DNA of 64,000 bases, from assembly GCF_004342065.1 (NCBI RefSeq), contig NZ_SLZU01000002.1, forward strand, positions 310,001 through 374,000, written 5' to 3'. A model generated the notes under the pieces. It made no database searches. It was not told the DNA's origin and saw only the letters and a program-made list of their open reading frames with translations. Below are positions 1-11,656 of this stretch, in pieces. Both the position numbers and the translations under genes were made by a program. Source of the DNA: Primorskyibacter sedentarius. GTDB lineage: Bacteria > Pseudomonadota > Alphaproteobacteria > Rhodobacterales > Rhodobacteraceae. Every line of letters begins with the position of its first letter. Positions within the stretch are counted from its first letter, which is position 1.

Positions 1-356
1 CCAAGGGCATCAAGCACGACATCGCGGCAAATGCCGCGCGTCTGAAATCCATGATCTTTGACTATGCGGCCGAAGTTGCGGGCACGCCGGTCGTCTATAA
101 CGGCGAGGGCTATCCCTACTTCTTCACCGATGCCAATGGCGACGGTCTTGCCGACGAAGGGGATGGCGGCCCGATAGCCTATAATGCCTGGACGCCGCGA
201 CTGCTGAAGGCCGTTTACAACTACAAATTCGTTACCTCGGATCACGGCATTCACGTCCACAACCCGCATTACGCGCTGGAGCTGCTCTACGATTCGATGA
301 AGGATCTGTCAGAACCGCTTGGCGTGGATTTTGCGGCGCTCGGTCTGCTGCGGTAA
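1..356 (+). CDS. C-terminal fragment of a probable multihaem (polyhaem) cytochrome c
   Basis: The open frame runs in from the left edge and stops at 354-356, so only about 117 C-terminal residues are visible. The tail has the pattern GYPYFFTDANGDG, then AWTPRLLKAVYNYKF, then HNPHYALELLYDS. I associate this with the end of roseobacter polyhaem membrane-associated cytochrome c proteins, which handle periplasmic electron transfer. No CxxCH haem motif lies in the visible part, so the haem-binding region would be upstream of the window. The assignment is by remembered family resemblance. That the gene is real is much more certain than its function. Confidence 0.55.
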   Translation, partial: KGIKHDIAANAARLKSMIFDYAAEVAGTPVVYNGEGYPYFFTDANGDGLADEGDGGPIAYNAWTPRLLKAVYNYKFVTSDHGIHVHNPHYALELLYDSMKDLSEPLGVDFAALGLLR

Positions 357-411
357 ACGTGTCGCTTTGCGCGGGCTGGGGTACGCCCGCAAGCGTGAGT
401 GCATAAACAAA

Positions 412-445
412 AAGGCGGCGTTCCGGTCATTCGGAACGCCGCCTT
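412..445 (-). terminator. Rho-independent terminator of katG
   Basis: A perfect 14-bp inverted repeat (412-425 with 432-445, 6-nt loop) lies 22 bases past the katG stop codon. Read on the minus strand the stem is followed by TTTTTGTTT, which is the expected terminator tail. In the plus direction the following bases are less T-rich, but the stem could also stop the incoming cytochrome transcript. Confidence 0.85.
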
Positions 446-466
446 CGTGTTTCAAGCGGGGTGGCT

Positions 467-3700
<3,234 letters not shown>

Positions 3701-3703
3701 AGA

Positions 3704-3748
3704 CACCCCGCCGCCCGTGCCGGAACCATCCGGTCGGGCGGCGGGGTG
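3704..3748. terminator. Shared hairpin between oxyR and pqiC
   Basis: A perfect 14-bp GC-rich inverted repeat (3704-3717 with 3735-3748) encloses a 17-nt loop that itself contains a small CCGGA/TCCGG stem. It begins 3 nt after the oxyR stop and ends 7 nt before the end of pqiC, so it can serve both convergent genes. There is no long T-run on either side; the minus-strand side reads TCTTTAG. Confidence 0.7.
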
Positions 3749-3755
3749 GCAGCCT

Positions 3756-4313
3756 TCAGCGCCGCAATGCCGTCAGGATCTGATCGGACAGGGCCGTGAC
3801 GGATTGGCTGGTGGCAAGGGCGATACCGCTGGGCGTGTTGGCGGGCAGGGGTATCGAGATATCGAACCGCGCCACGCGTTCACGCACCACCTTGTCAAAC
3901 GACGAAAGGGCGTACTGACCGGTCAGGTCAAATGTACCGTCTGCGCGCGCGACCATCGCGGTCACACGAACATGCACTGACACATCGGCACCCTCTTCCA
4001 GGGGCCAGGGCTCTGCCGCGACCGTGGCCGTGCTGGCACGCCCCATCTGATCGGCAAGCGAAAGGGTTACGGCGCGCACCGGATCATCCGCCCAAGCGGC
4101 ATTGTCGATAGGCATCAGCGCGCCATCCTCGCCTTCCATCAGGATTTCGGACCCTTCCGCATAGGTGGGCAGCGAAACTTCGCGCACCTCGATGCTCGAC
4201 ACAGCCAGACGGGAAACGGTTTTCACCTCCGGCGGATCGATCAGGTAGCGCGGTTCGGTCCCGGCGCAGGCAGAGACCAGCAAAAAGGCGAGGGGCAGGA
4301 GCATGCGAAACAT
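3756..4313 (-). CDS. pqiC: PqiC-like outer-membrane lipoprotein of an MCE transport system
   Basis: A 185-aa lipoprotein. The hydrophobic start MFRMLLPLAFLLVSAC ends in a lipobox with Cys16, so it should be lipidated and reach the outer membrane. The rest fits the PqiC/YmbA family (ABC-type transport auxiliary lipoprotein), which joins the outer end of the PqiB tunnel. The frame is open upstream, but GGAAGG before the ATG at 4313 and the signal peptide mark this start. It lies 4 nt behind pqiB and is the last gene of the pqi operon. Confidence 0.88.
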   Translation of the reverse strand: MFRMLLPLAFLLVSACAGTEPRYLIDPPEVKTVSRLAVSSIEVREVSLPTYAEGSEILMEGEDGALMPIDNAAWADDPVRAVTLSLADQMGRASTATVAAEPWPLEEGADVSVHVRVTAMVARADGTFDLTGQYALSSFDKVVRERVARFDISIPLPANTPSGIALATSQSVTALSDQILTALRR

Positions 4314-4317
4314 GGGA

Positions 4318-6444
4318 TTACCTTCCGAAAAGCAAGGAATTGGGGCTGCGCTCGATGGCTCGGGCCAGCTTCGAGACGGCAGCGGCGGCCTCGCGTACCT
4401 CGCGCAGGGCGGCGACGGTTTCGCGGTTGAAGCTCGACTCGTTGCCGTAACCGGCCAAGGTGCCCTCTGCCTGACGCACGAGCGCCTCAAGCCGGCCCGA
4501 AAGGGCGGGCAGCGATTCAACGGCGGTGGCCACGGCCCTGGCGGCATCGCTGGCAGAGGCAAGCGTGGCGTTTGCATTCTCGACCAGCCCACCTGCGCGC
4601 AGCTGCGCGAGGGCTGCCTGCGCTTCCTGCAGGGCACCTGTCAGGGCGGCGGGCAGGGCGCGGGTGTCGTCACTGTCGATCAACCTGTCAGCCCCTTCGA
4701 GGAAGGAGGCGGCAGAACTGACCAGCTGTTCGACCTCAAGCGAGTTTGCCTTGGTGGTCAGGGCGCGCAGATCGTCGATCAGTGCGGGCACCTCGGCGCC
4801 GGCCTCCGACAGTTCGGCGCTCAGGCCCGAGAAATCCTCGGCAGCGGTCTCCGCGGCGTTGAGCGCGGCAACCAGCTGGCCAACCGCGTCGGCGGTCTGA
4901 AGATCCTCGGTCACCTGCGTCAGCCCGGCAATCGTGCTGCGCAGCTCTGCCACGGTGTCGCGCAGCTCTCCGGGGATGGCCTTTGTGTCGTCGCTGCCGA
5001 TCAGACCGCGCGCATCCTCGATCAGACCCAGCAGCGCGTCAGGGGCACTGCGCGTGCCTTCGGCAGCGGCCACCGCTTCGATTGATGCCATCAGCGAGAT
5101 TGCCTGATCCATCACCTCTTCGACTGGCAGATCATTGACGCGCTGCAACAGGCCCTCGGCCGTAGCGGACACGTCGGGCAGGTTGGATTCAATCGACGGC
5201 AGCACCGGGAATTCCCCGTTGAAAATGCCAAGCGTCGCCGGGGGCGCGTCCTCGACATCAACAAGGTCTATGACCAGCGTGTTGGTGAAGATGCTCTTCG
5301 CGGCCAGCTGCGCGCGCAATCCGCCCTTTACCGCGTCCGACAGGAAGGCCAGCGTTTCCGCTGGGCGGACGTCTTTTTCCAACCCCAGCGATTGCGGATC
5401 GATGGAGACTGTGGCGCGAAGCTTGACCTTCTGGCCGTCCGGCGTGTCCTCGATGAAGGCACCGATCGCACTGACGACCCCGACCCGCAGGCCGCGATAT
5501 TGCACCGGCGACCCGGCCGACAGCCCGCTGACGGATTCGTCGAATTCCACTGTCAGCTTGACCGCATTGTCGATCACGTCACTGAACACGCTTTCACGCG
5601 CGGCCTTTTCGCTCTCGAAGAGATCGAAAACCTGATCGTCGTCGATCATGGATCCCCCGGAAAACACCGTATCAAAGGCGATCCCGCCGGTGACGAGCGA
5701 GGCCAGCGAATCCACGGACAGATCCAGCCCGCCCGCCCCCAGGGTCACAGAGAAACCTGACGTGTCCCAGAACCGGGTTGCGCTGTTGATGCGACGGTCA
5801 TGCGGCGCTTCGACGAAGCCTTCGACAACCACACCCTCGCCACTGTCGAGCAGGCGCGGGGTTTCGATCCGGCCGACTTCGATCCCGCGGTAGAAAATGG
5901 GCGATCCGGGGCTGAGGCTGCTGCCATCGGCGGCACGGATCATCAGGCGCGTGCCCTCGACGCCCGCAGCCACCAGCGGCGCCTTGTCGACCCCGTCGAA
6001 CGACCACGCCTCTGCTCCCGGGGACGGGTCAAAAGACGCTTCAATATAAACGCCCGACAGCACCGTCGACAGCCCCGAGATACCACGCGCGGACACTTCG
6101 GGGCGTACGACCCAGAACTTGGCGTCCGGTGGCAGGTTGGCGGCGACATTCTGATCGATCCGGGCGGAGACGACGACGCTTTCCATATCCGGGGCGAAAC
6201 TGACCTTTTCCACAAGACCGACAGAGACATCACGGTACCGCACGACGGTTTCTTCGGCCGTGATGCCAGCCGCATTGGTAAAGCGTATCTCGATCAGGCT
6301 GCCGCGCGCCGCCCAGCTTTGCCATGCAATGAACAGCGTCACTGCCAGGGCCGCGATAGGAACAAGCCACACGAAAGACAGATTACGCCAGATGGATTTC
6401 TTCGCCGGACTCATGTCCATATCTGCGGGACGGGGGGCACTCAT
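4318..6444 (-). CDS. pqiB: PqiB-like MCE-domain intermembrane transport protein
   Basis: A 708-aa protein with one N-terminal transmembrane anchor (about residues 22-42, WLVPIAALAVTLFIAW). It then carries repeated MCE/MlaD-type beta domains with the typical VRYRDVSVGLVE, FYRGIEVGRIE and QYRGLRVGVV segments. The C-terminal third (about 440-708) is long and alpha-helical and rich in Ala, Leu and Glu. This is the layout of PqiB, which forms a periplasm-spanning tunnel for lipids between the inner and outer membranes. Its ATG overlaps the end of the preceding pqiA half by 4 nt, showing translational coupling. Confidence 0.93.
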   Translation of the reverse strand: MSAPRPADMDMSPAKKSIWRNLSFVWLVPIAALAVTLFIAWQSWAARGSLIEIRFTNAAGITAEETVVRYRDVSVGLVEKVSFAPDMESVVVSARIDQNVAANLPPDAKFWVVRPEVSARGISGLSTVLSGVYIEASFDPSPGAEAWSFDGVDKAPLVAAGVEGTRLMIRAADGSSLSPGSPIFYRGIEVGRIETPRLLDSGEGVVVEGFVEAPHDRRINSATRFWDTSGFSVTLGAGGLDLSVDSLASLVTGGIAFDTVFSGGSMIDDDQVFDLFESEKAARESVFSDVIDNAVKLTVEFDESVSGLSAGSPVQYRGLRVGVVSAIGAFIEDTPDGQKVKLRATVSIDPQSLGLEKDVRPAETLAFLSDAVKGGLRAQLAAKSIFTNTLVIDLVDVEDAPPATLGIFNGEFPVLPSIESNLPDVSATAEGLLQRVNDLPVEEVMDQAISLMASIEAVAAAEGTRSAPDALLGLIEDARGLIGSDDTKAIPGELRDTVAELRSTIAGLTQVTEDLQTADAVGQLVAALNAAETAAEDFSGLSAELSEAGAEVPALIDDLRALTTKANSLEVEQLVSSAASFLEGADRLIDSDDTRALPAALTGALQEAQAALAQLRAGGLVENANATLASASDAARAVATAVESLPALSGRLEALVRQAEGTLAGYGNESSFNRETVAALREVREAAAAVSKLARAIERSPNSLLFGR

Positions 6445-7076
6445 GCGGGGTCACCTTCACTGGCGTCCCAGATCAGACGCGGGTCAAAGCTCTGTGCTGA
6501 AATCATCGTAAATGCAACAGAAAGTGCGAAACTGACCGCCGCAATGCCCGGTTTGATGCTCGCCGCGAAATCCAGTTGCACAAGTGTCGCAAGTATTGCC
6601 ACCACGAACACGTCGATCATGGACCAGCGGCCCACGAATTCGACGACCTCGTAAAGCACATGCCGCCTGTGATCGCTGAGCGACACCTGCCGACGGATGC
6701 TGAGCGCAAGGTAGCCGATGGCCAGAAATTTGCCCACGGGGATCATGATGCTTGCGAAAAAGACGATCAGCGCAATGCCGATAGAGCCGTGATGGATCAG
6801 GTCGACCACACCGCCAAGGATCGTGCTGTCGCTTGTCTTGCCCAGCGAAGAGGTGCGCAGCATCGGATAGACATTGGCGGGCACATAGACCACCAGACCG
6901 GCGAAAAGCCAGGCCCAGACCTTTTGCAGGCTGGCTTCGTCACGGCTGCGCAGAAGGCTCTGACAGCGGACACAGCGTTCGGCGCCGGGTTCCTGCACCC
7001 GGCCGCACTGGGTGCATCCGATCAGCCCCGCGGCGCGCGCGGTCAGGACGGGCGGCGCTGTTCGAGTGTCTTCCAA
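6441..7076 (-). CDS. pqiA: PqiA-domain inner-membrane protein, second half
   Basis: A 211-aa membrane protein with a zinc-ribbon-like start (CTQCG and CVRCQ, four cysteines in the first 40 residues) followed by about four transmembrane helices, including WAWLFAGLVVYVPANVYPML. This is one PqiA domain. E. coli PqiA carries two in a single polypeptide, while here they are two genes. The start is a TTG at 7076, inside the 3' end of the first pqiA gene (34-nt overlap), so the two halves are probably made by coupled translation and assemble together as the partner of PqiB. Confidence 0.85.
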   Translation of the reverse strand: MEDTRTAPPVLTARAAGLIGCTQCGRVQEPGAERCVRCQSLLRSRDEASLQKVWAWLFAGLVVYVPANVYPMLRTSSLGKTSDSTILGGVVDLIHHGSIGIALIVFFASIMIPVGKFLAIGYLALSIRRQVSLSDHRRHVLYEVVEFVGRWSMIDVFVVAILATLVQLDFAASIKPGIAAVSFALSVAFTMISAQSFDPRLIWDASEGDPA

Positions 7077-7702
7077 ACCGTTACCCTGCTCATGAAATTG
7101 TCTTTTAACACGGTCACGATGACCAATGCGACGAAGGCCCAGAAGGCGGGCCCGATGGCCAGATGCGCCAGCCCGGCCACTTTCACCAGTGCCACGGCGA
7201 CGCCAACGATGAAAACCTCGGCCATCGCCCAGGGGCGCAGCGCCTCGGCCATGCGAAAGGCGCTTTCTGCGTGGCGGGCGGGCTGCCAGCCGAAGGCCAT
7301 TGGCGCCATCACGTAGATCAGCGATGTGAAACGGATGATCGGAAGCACGACGATCAGGGCCGCCATCGCAAGTGTCAGCGGCGCGGTCATACCGGTGGAG
7401 AAGGCCATCACCGTGTCAAGAAGCGAGCTCCGCTGGATGCGGCCTGCGGCGTGCAGTTCCAGAAACGGAAAGAAGATCGCCGCGATCATCAGGATCAGCG
7501 CAGCGGCCGCCAGCATGATGATGCGTGTCATCGCCAGCTGGCGCGGCGCCTCGATCACCGCGTGGCAGCGGATGCAGCGCGCGGTTTCCCCGGTCGGCAC
7601 GTCGGCATCGAAATGCAACGCGTCGCACTGCGGACAGGCAATCAACTGCGCGAGGTCCGGTAGGTCTGTCAGCTTGGGCGGTTGCTGCGCGTCTTGCATC
7701 AT
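7043..7702 (-). CDS. pqiA: PqiA-domain inner-membrane protein, first half
   Basis: A 219-aa membrane protein with the same plan as the following gene: an N-terminal zinc ribbon (CPQCD, CIRCH) and about four transmembrane helices. It is the first gene of the leftward pqiA-pqiA-pqiB-pqiC operon. GGGGG precedes paired ATG codons at 7702 and 7699. In other bacteria PqiA is the inner-membrane component feeding or opening the PqiB lipid tunnel, and the operon responds to membrane or oxidative stress. Whether that regulation holds here is unknown; the promoter should lie in the 72 bp before the gene. Confidence 0.86.
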   Translation of the reverse strand: MMQDAQQPPKLTDLPDLAQLIACPQCDALHFDADVPTGETARCIRCHAVIEAPRQLAMTRIIMLAAAALILMIAAIFFPFLELHAAGRIQRSSLLDTVMAFSTGMTAPLTLAMAALIVVLPIIRFTSLIYVMAPMAFGWQPARHAESAFRMAEALRPWAMAEVFIVGVAVALVKVAGLAHLAIGPAFWAFVALVIVTVLKDNFMSRVTVWKTLEQRRPS

Positions 7703-7774
7703 CCCCCGAACTTAGTGCGCCCTCAGCAAAGAGGAAAGCGCCACTACGCAAAATCCACTCGGGTCGCCGCGTGG

Positions 7775-8686
7775 TCAGCGGGCAGGCAGTGACAGCTCGT
7801 CCACGATCAGGCTGGATACCTCGCTGACCAGCTGATCGGGGTTCTTGGTGCCCCTTGCGATATAAAGATCAGAGCGCAGGTCATCCGGCAGTCCGATATC
7901 GCGGATGACGGTGTCGGGCATCTTCATCGCGCAGATGGACCGGGGCACGATGCCCACGCCCAGCCCCTCGTTCACAAGCGTCATGATCGTATGGCTTTGC
8001 GCGACCGAATAGCGCGTATCCGGGCTGATACCGCGTGCCGAAAGAAAGCCTTGCACCACCTCGTACAGAAAGCCGCCACGCTCTGTCGAAAAGCCGATAA
8101 AAGGCGTTTCGTGCAGGTCTTCGGCGCAAAGATCGGGCTTTGTTGCGAAAGGATGGTCGCGGGGGACCGCCAGAACAAAGGGCTCGCTGAAGACCTTGCT
8201 GAGCTTGAGCTCTGTCTGTCGTTGCGGAAGCCTGAACAATCCGATTTCCACCCCGCCGGAATGCAGGGCTTCGATGATTTCGAATGTCATCATCTCGCTG
8301 GGAATCAGGCGGACGCCGGGCAGGTCGCGTTCCACGCGGGTAATGATGCGCGGCACCACCTCGACAGAGGCGGAGGGAACGAAACCCAGAACCAGCGCAC
8401 CGCTTTCGCCGCGTGCTGACTGACGCGCGAAAAGCGCAGCACTTTCGGCCCGTTTGAGGATATCCACCGCATCGCAAAGAAAGCGCCGGCCCGCCGCAGT
8501 CAGCCTGACAGACCGGTTGTTGCGATCCAGCAACCGCACGCCGACCGCGTGTTCCAACAGGCTGATCTGGCGCGACAAGGGCGGCTGCGTCATGTTCAGC
8601 CGGACGGCGGCGCGGCGGAAGTTCAGCTCTTCCGCCACGGCCACAAAGGATCTCAGGTGGTTCAGCTCGAACAGTTTTCCGTCCAT
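7775..8686 (-). CDS. LysR-family transcriptional regulator
   Basis: A 303-aa LysR regulator. The N-terminal helix-turn-helix reads NFRRAAVRLNMTQPPLSRQ, the arrangement common in regulators of catabolic operons, and is followed by an effector-binding domain (about 90-300). It is divergent from the DUF1537 kinase gene across a 97-bp spacer holding a sigma-70-like promoter, so it probably controls the kinase and perhaps the wider sugar-acid locus. The effector cannot be read from sequence, but a hydroxy or keto acid from this pathway is the natural guess. Confidence 0.88.
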   Translation of the reverse strand: MDGKLFELNHLRSFVAVAEELNFRRAAVRLNMTQPPLSRQISLLEHAVGVRLLDRNNRSVRLTAAGRRFLCDAVDILKRAESAALFARQSARGESGALVLGFVPSASVEVVPRIITRVERDLPGVRLIPSEMMTFEIIEALHSGGVEIGLFRLPQRQTELKLSKVFSEPFVLAVPRDHPFATKPDLCAEDLHETPFIGFSTERGGFLYEVVQGFLSARGISPDTRYSVAQSHTIMTLVNEGLGVGIVPRSICAMKMPDTVIRDIGLPDDLRSDLYIARGTKNPDQLVSEVSSLIVDELSLPAR

Positions 8687-8713
8687 TTTTCTCGCTCATG
8701 CAAGGTTGGGTCA

Positions 8714-8741
8714 TTGAAAATGGTTTTAGCAGATGTAAAAT
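8714..8741 (+). promoter_or_regulatory. Sigma-70-like promoter for the sugar-acid kinase gene
   Basis: TTGAAA (8714-8719), a 16-bp spacer and TAAAAT (8736-8741) make a plausible housekeeping promoter facing the kinase gene. It lies in the spacer shared with the divergent LysR gene. Transcription would start near 8748, leaving a short leader that contains the palindrome at 8762-8774. Confidence 0.5.
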
Positions 8742-8761
8742 GAACAGGGGCGAATTTCTCA

Positions 8762-8774
8762 ACCAAAATTTGGT
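8762..8774. promoter_or_regulatory. Candidate operator palindrome before the kinase gene
   Basis: ACCAAA-a-TTTGGT is a perfect 6+6 inverted repeat around one base. It lies between the predicted promoter and the GTG start of the kinase gene, where a repressor could block transcription. The GntR-family regulator encoded immediately downstream is the most obvious candidate to bind it. This is inferred from position only. Confidence 0.4.
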
Positions 8775-8783
8775 GATACGCGC

Positions 8784-9794
8784 GTGGAAGGACAAATTCA
8801 GCGACTTGTGGTTATCGCGGATGACCTGACCGGTGCGCTGGACACAGCGGGGCCTTTCTGTGCGGCGCAAGTGTCGGTCGTGGTCGCCACCCGGCCCGAG
8901 TCCTTTGCCGATGCCCTTGCGCGCGGTGCCGATGTCACTGCCGTGTCCACGAGGAGCCGCGAAGTGGGCCCGAAAACCGCCCATGCCCGTGTGGCAGAGG
9001 TTCTGACGCAGGTGCCCCGGGGGTGCAGGCTTCTGAAGAAGGTCGATTCGCGACTGAAAGGCGAAATCGCCGCAGAGCTTGAGGCGCTTCCAGACGGCGA
9101 ACTGCTTGTCTTGCCCGCGATCCCGGAATTCGGTCGTGTCGTTCGGGCCGGGCGTGTCGAGGGTTTCGGCGTTGCAAGCCCGATTGATATCCGCGGCAGG
9201 CTGGGGCGCCGGGGGGCCGCTGCGGTAATACCCGACACGGCCACCCCGGCCGAGATTGTCGCGGCATTGCGCGCCGCACCGGTTGACGGGCTGCTGATCG
9301 GGGCGCGCGGCCTGGCGCAGGCGCTGGCGGAGCTTTCGGGCGTTATCCCCACACGACCGGGGCCGCTATGCGGGAAGATCGGCATTGCTGTCGGATCGAC
9401 CGATCCGATCACGCTCGATCAGGTGGCGGCGCTGGAAGGGGGCGCGCATATTCGCGCACCCTCTGCCATGGCCGCGCCGCCAGTTACCGCAGGCAGGGTC
9501 ACCTTGATGCAGGCGACCGCAGGGACAGAGCGCGATCCCCACATGATCGCCCGCGCACTTGCGCGTTCCTTTGCGCCGCTTGCCAGACATGTGCCATCGC
9601 TGATCCTGACCGGCGGCGCCACGGCAGAGGCCGTTCTGGACGCGCTGGATGTGGATATCCTTGATGTAGAGGGAGAGATCCTGCCCGGCTTGCCTTTGTC
9701 GGAGGCCAAAGGATGGCGTATTGTCACGAAATCCGGCGGGTTCGGCACAGCGTCGACGCTGGTCGATCTGACGCGTGAATTGGAGTGTATGTGA
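8784..9794 (+). CDS. Four-carbon acid sugar kinase, DUF1537 family (compact)
   Basis: A kinase of the DUF1537 family, which phosphorylates four-carbon acid sugars such as D-threonate, D-erythronate or 3-oxo-tetronate. N-terminal IADDLTGALDTAG and KKVDSRLKGEI are substrate-domain signatures. C-terminal LILTGGATAEAVLD and VTKSGGFG belong to the nucleotide-binding domain. At 336 aa it is shorter than the usual 420 or so, though both domains are present. The start is a GTG at 8784 with no clear Shine-Dalgarno, so it is uncertain. The PdxA2 gene at 12559-13506 would supply the next enzyme, giving dihydroxyacetone phosphate after oxidation and decarboxylation. Confidence 0.85.
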   Translation: MEGQIQRLVVIADDLTGALDTAGPFCAAQVSVVVATRPESFADALARGADVTAVSTRSREVGPKTAHARVAEVLTQVPRGCRLLKKVDSRLKGEIAAELEALPDGELLVLPAIPEFGRVVRAGRVEGFGVASPIDIRGRLGRRGAAAVIPDTATPAEIVAALRAAPVDGLLIGARGLAQALAELSGVIPTRPGPLCGKIGIAVGSTDPITLDQVAALEGGAHIRAPSAMAAPPVTAGRVTLMQATAGTERDPHMIARALARSFAPLARHVPSLILTGGATAEAVLDALDVDILDVEGEILPGLPLSEAKGWRIVTKSGGFGTASTLVDLTRELECM

Positions 9795-10522
9795 TGGCAG
9801 GCAAGGCGCAGCCGGTCCCGAGGGCAGGCCGGGACGGACTTCCCGGGCAACGCAAAAGTCTGGCCGATGTCGTCTTTGACCGCATGTACCGGGCCATCAA
9901 ATCGGGTGCCTATGCCGCAGAGGAACGCCTGCCCACGGAACATGACCTTGCCGCCGAATTCGAGGTTTCACGGCCCGTCGTGCGCGAGGCATTGAAGAAA
10001 CTGCGCGAGCAGCGGCTGATCTACTCCCGCCAGGGCGCGGGCAGTTTCGTCCGGCAAGCGGGGGTGCGAGAGCCGCTGGGTTTTGGACAGGTCGAGAATT
10101 TCACTGACCTAAGTCGCTGCTACGAATTTCGCCTGACATTGGAGCCAGCGGGCGCGGCTGCCGCGGCGGAGCGTCGGAGTGATGCGGATCTGGCCGAAAT
10201 CAGGGATGCGCTGGAGGTCATGCGCGATGCGACAGATCGCAAGCGCCACCGCGAGGACGCCGATTTTCAGTTCCATCTGGCAATTTCAAAAGCGTCAGGC
10301 AACCGCTATTTCGCGACCGCGATGGAGGCGCTGAAGGACCATATCGCTGTCGGGATGCAGTTCCACGGGAGGTCTCTGAAACAGACGCCGGATGGGCTTG
10401 ACAATGTTTATTCTGAACACCGGGCGATTTTTGATGCGATCCGCGATCACCGGTCCGAGGATGCGCAGCGACAGATGGCAGAGCATCTGACAGGGTCGCG
10501 TGACCGGTTGTTCAACGGCTGA
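9794..10522 (+). CDS. GntR-family regulator (FadR/FCD subfamily)
   Basis: A 242-aa regulator. The N-terminal winged helix (LPTEHDLAAEFEVSRPVVR, about residues 40-60) is typical of GntR. The C-terminal helical FCD domain has conserved Asp and His residues that usually bind a metal and an organic acid (DADFQFHLAISKASGN and YSEHRAIFDAI). I start it at the ATG overlapping the kinase stop (TGATG), with TTGGAG 9 nt upstream. An in-frame GTG lies 9 nt earlier. It is cotranscribed with the kinase and probably represses this catabolic locus. It is tail-to-tail with the iron dehydrogenase, with no bases between the stop codons. Confidence 0.9.
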   Translation: MAGKAQPVPRAGRDGLPGQRKSLADVVFDRMYRAIKSGAYAAEERLPTEHDLAAEFEVSRPVVREALKKLREQRLIYSRQGAGSFVRQAGVREPLGFGQVENFTDLSRCYEFRLTLEPAGAAAAAERRSDADLAEIRDALEVMRDATDRKRHREDADFQFHLAISKASGNRYFATAMEALKDHIAVGMQFHGRSLKQTPDGLDNVYSEHRAIFDAIRDHRSEDAQRQMAEHLTGSRDRLFNG

Positions 10523-11644
10523 TCAGAAGGCGGCGGCGTAGATGCTGCGCACGTCCGCAACGCTCATATCGCGGGGATTGTTGTCCATGAGGCGACGTAT
10601 GGCATGAGCCTCTTCCGCCCAGCCGGAAAGGGCCTGCTCGGTCGCGCCGTGATGCGACAGGCGCATCTCGATCCCAAGAGATGCGCAGAATTCATGGGCA
10701 AGTTCGGCATTCTTTGCGCTGTCCGATGATGCACCCAGACCGAGGGCTGCCATGATCTCGGCTGTTTTCTCTGCCCGAACCGGGGCGTTGAAGGCCAGAA
10801 CATGCGGGAACACAATTGCATTGGCGAGCCCGTGCGGAAGGTGCAGTTGCGTGCCAAGCGGATAGGCCAGCGCGTGGCCGGCCGCCGTGTTGACCGGGCC
10901 AAGGCAGATGCCGCCATAATAACTGGCCAGCATCATCCCGTTGCGGGCTTCGGTGTCGCGCCCGTCTTCGACCGCTCGCCGGAGGTATCGGCCGACAAGC
11001 GTGATCCCCATGCGGGCGAAGCCATCGATCATGTCATGGGCGCGCAGGCTGGTGAAGGCCTCTACACAATGGGCCATCGCATCGATGCCGGTTGCGGCAG
11101 TTACATCCGGCGGCAGGGAGAAGGTAAGCTCCGGTTCCAGCACAGCGAGGTCGGCGCGCATATGCGGGCTTTCGACAGCCATCTTGGCGCGCGTTTCTGA
11201 ATTGGTCACCAACGCGCGGATACCCGCCTCTGACCCGGTGCCCGCCGTTGTCGGAACCTGCGCCAGCCGCGAAAGGCGTCGCGCAACCTTGTCGGGCCCA
11301 ACCACGTCGGCCAGCGATTGCGCACCATCCCAAAGACAGGCCACCAGCTTGGCAATGTCCATGACAGAGCCGCCGCCGAGCCCGATGACGCAATCCGGCC
11401 TGAAATCGGCTGCAACTTCAAGTGCCGCAGTAAGCGCAATATCGTCAGGTTCGGGCGGTATAGAGTCGAATAACTTCACATCACCGGGCAATCCCAGCCT
11501 GTCGGCATGGCTGCGGACCGACCCTGAGGTCAAGACCAAAGTCCGCTGTGCGCCCGCCGCCCACTCGCCCACCTTGGCCACAGTTCCGGCGCCGATTTCC
11601 AGCCGCGTAGGTTGATGTAGCGTGATGGCTCTTTTCATGCTCAC
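10523..11644 (-). CDS. Iron-containing alcohol dehydrogenase
   Basis: Group III, metal-dependent NAD(P) alcohol dehydrogenase of 373 aa. The dinucleotide site is GLGGGSVMDIAK followed by PTTAGTGSE. Iron ligands are visible as the Asp and His of GIDAMAHCVEAF and the histidines of GHALAYPLG and HLPHGLANA. It starts at GTG 11644, which lies 7 nt after AAGGAGG; the nearby in-frame ATG is too far from that site. It is the last gene of the leftward operon. After an aldolase releases an aldehyde or semialdehyde, this enzyme could reduce it, or it could oxidise the incoming sugar alcohol. The substrate cannot be told. Confidence 0.88.
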   Translation of the reverse strand: MSMKRAITLHQPTRLEIGAGTVAKVGEWAAGAQRTLVLTSGSVRSHADRLGLPGDVKLFDSIPPEPDDIALTAALEVAADFRPDCVIGLGGGSVMDIAKLVACLWDGAQSLADVVGPDKVARRLSRLAQVPTTAGTGSEAGIRALVTNSETRAKMAVESPHMRADLAVLEPELTFSLPPDVTAATGIDAMAHCVEAFTSLRAHDMIDGFARMGITLVGRYLRRAVEDGRDTEARNGMMLASYYGGICLGPVNTAAGHALAYPLGTQLHLPHGLANAIVFPHVLAFNAPVRAEKTAEIMAALGLGASSDSAKNAELAHEFCASLGIEMRLSHHGATEQALSGWAEEAHAIRRLMDNNPRDMSVADVRSIYAAAF

Positions 11645-11656
11645 AATGGGGCCTCC

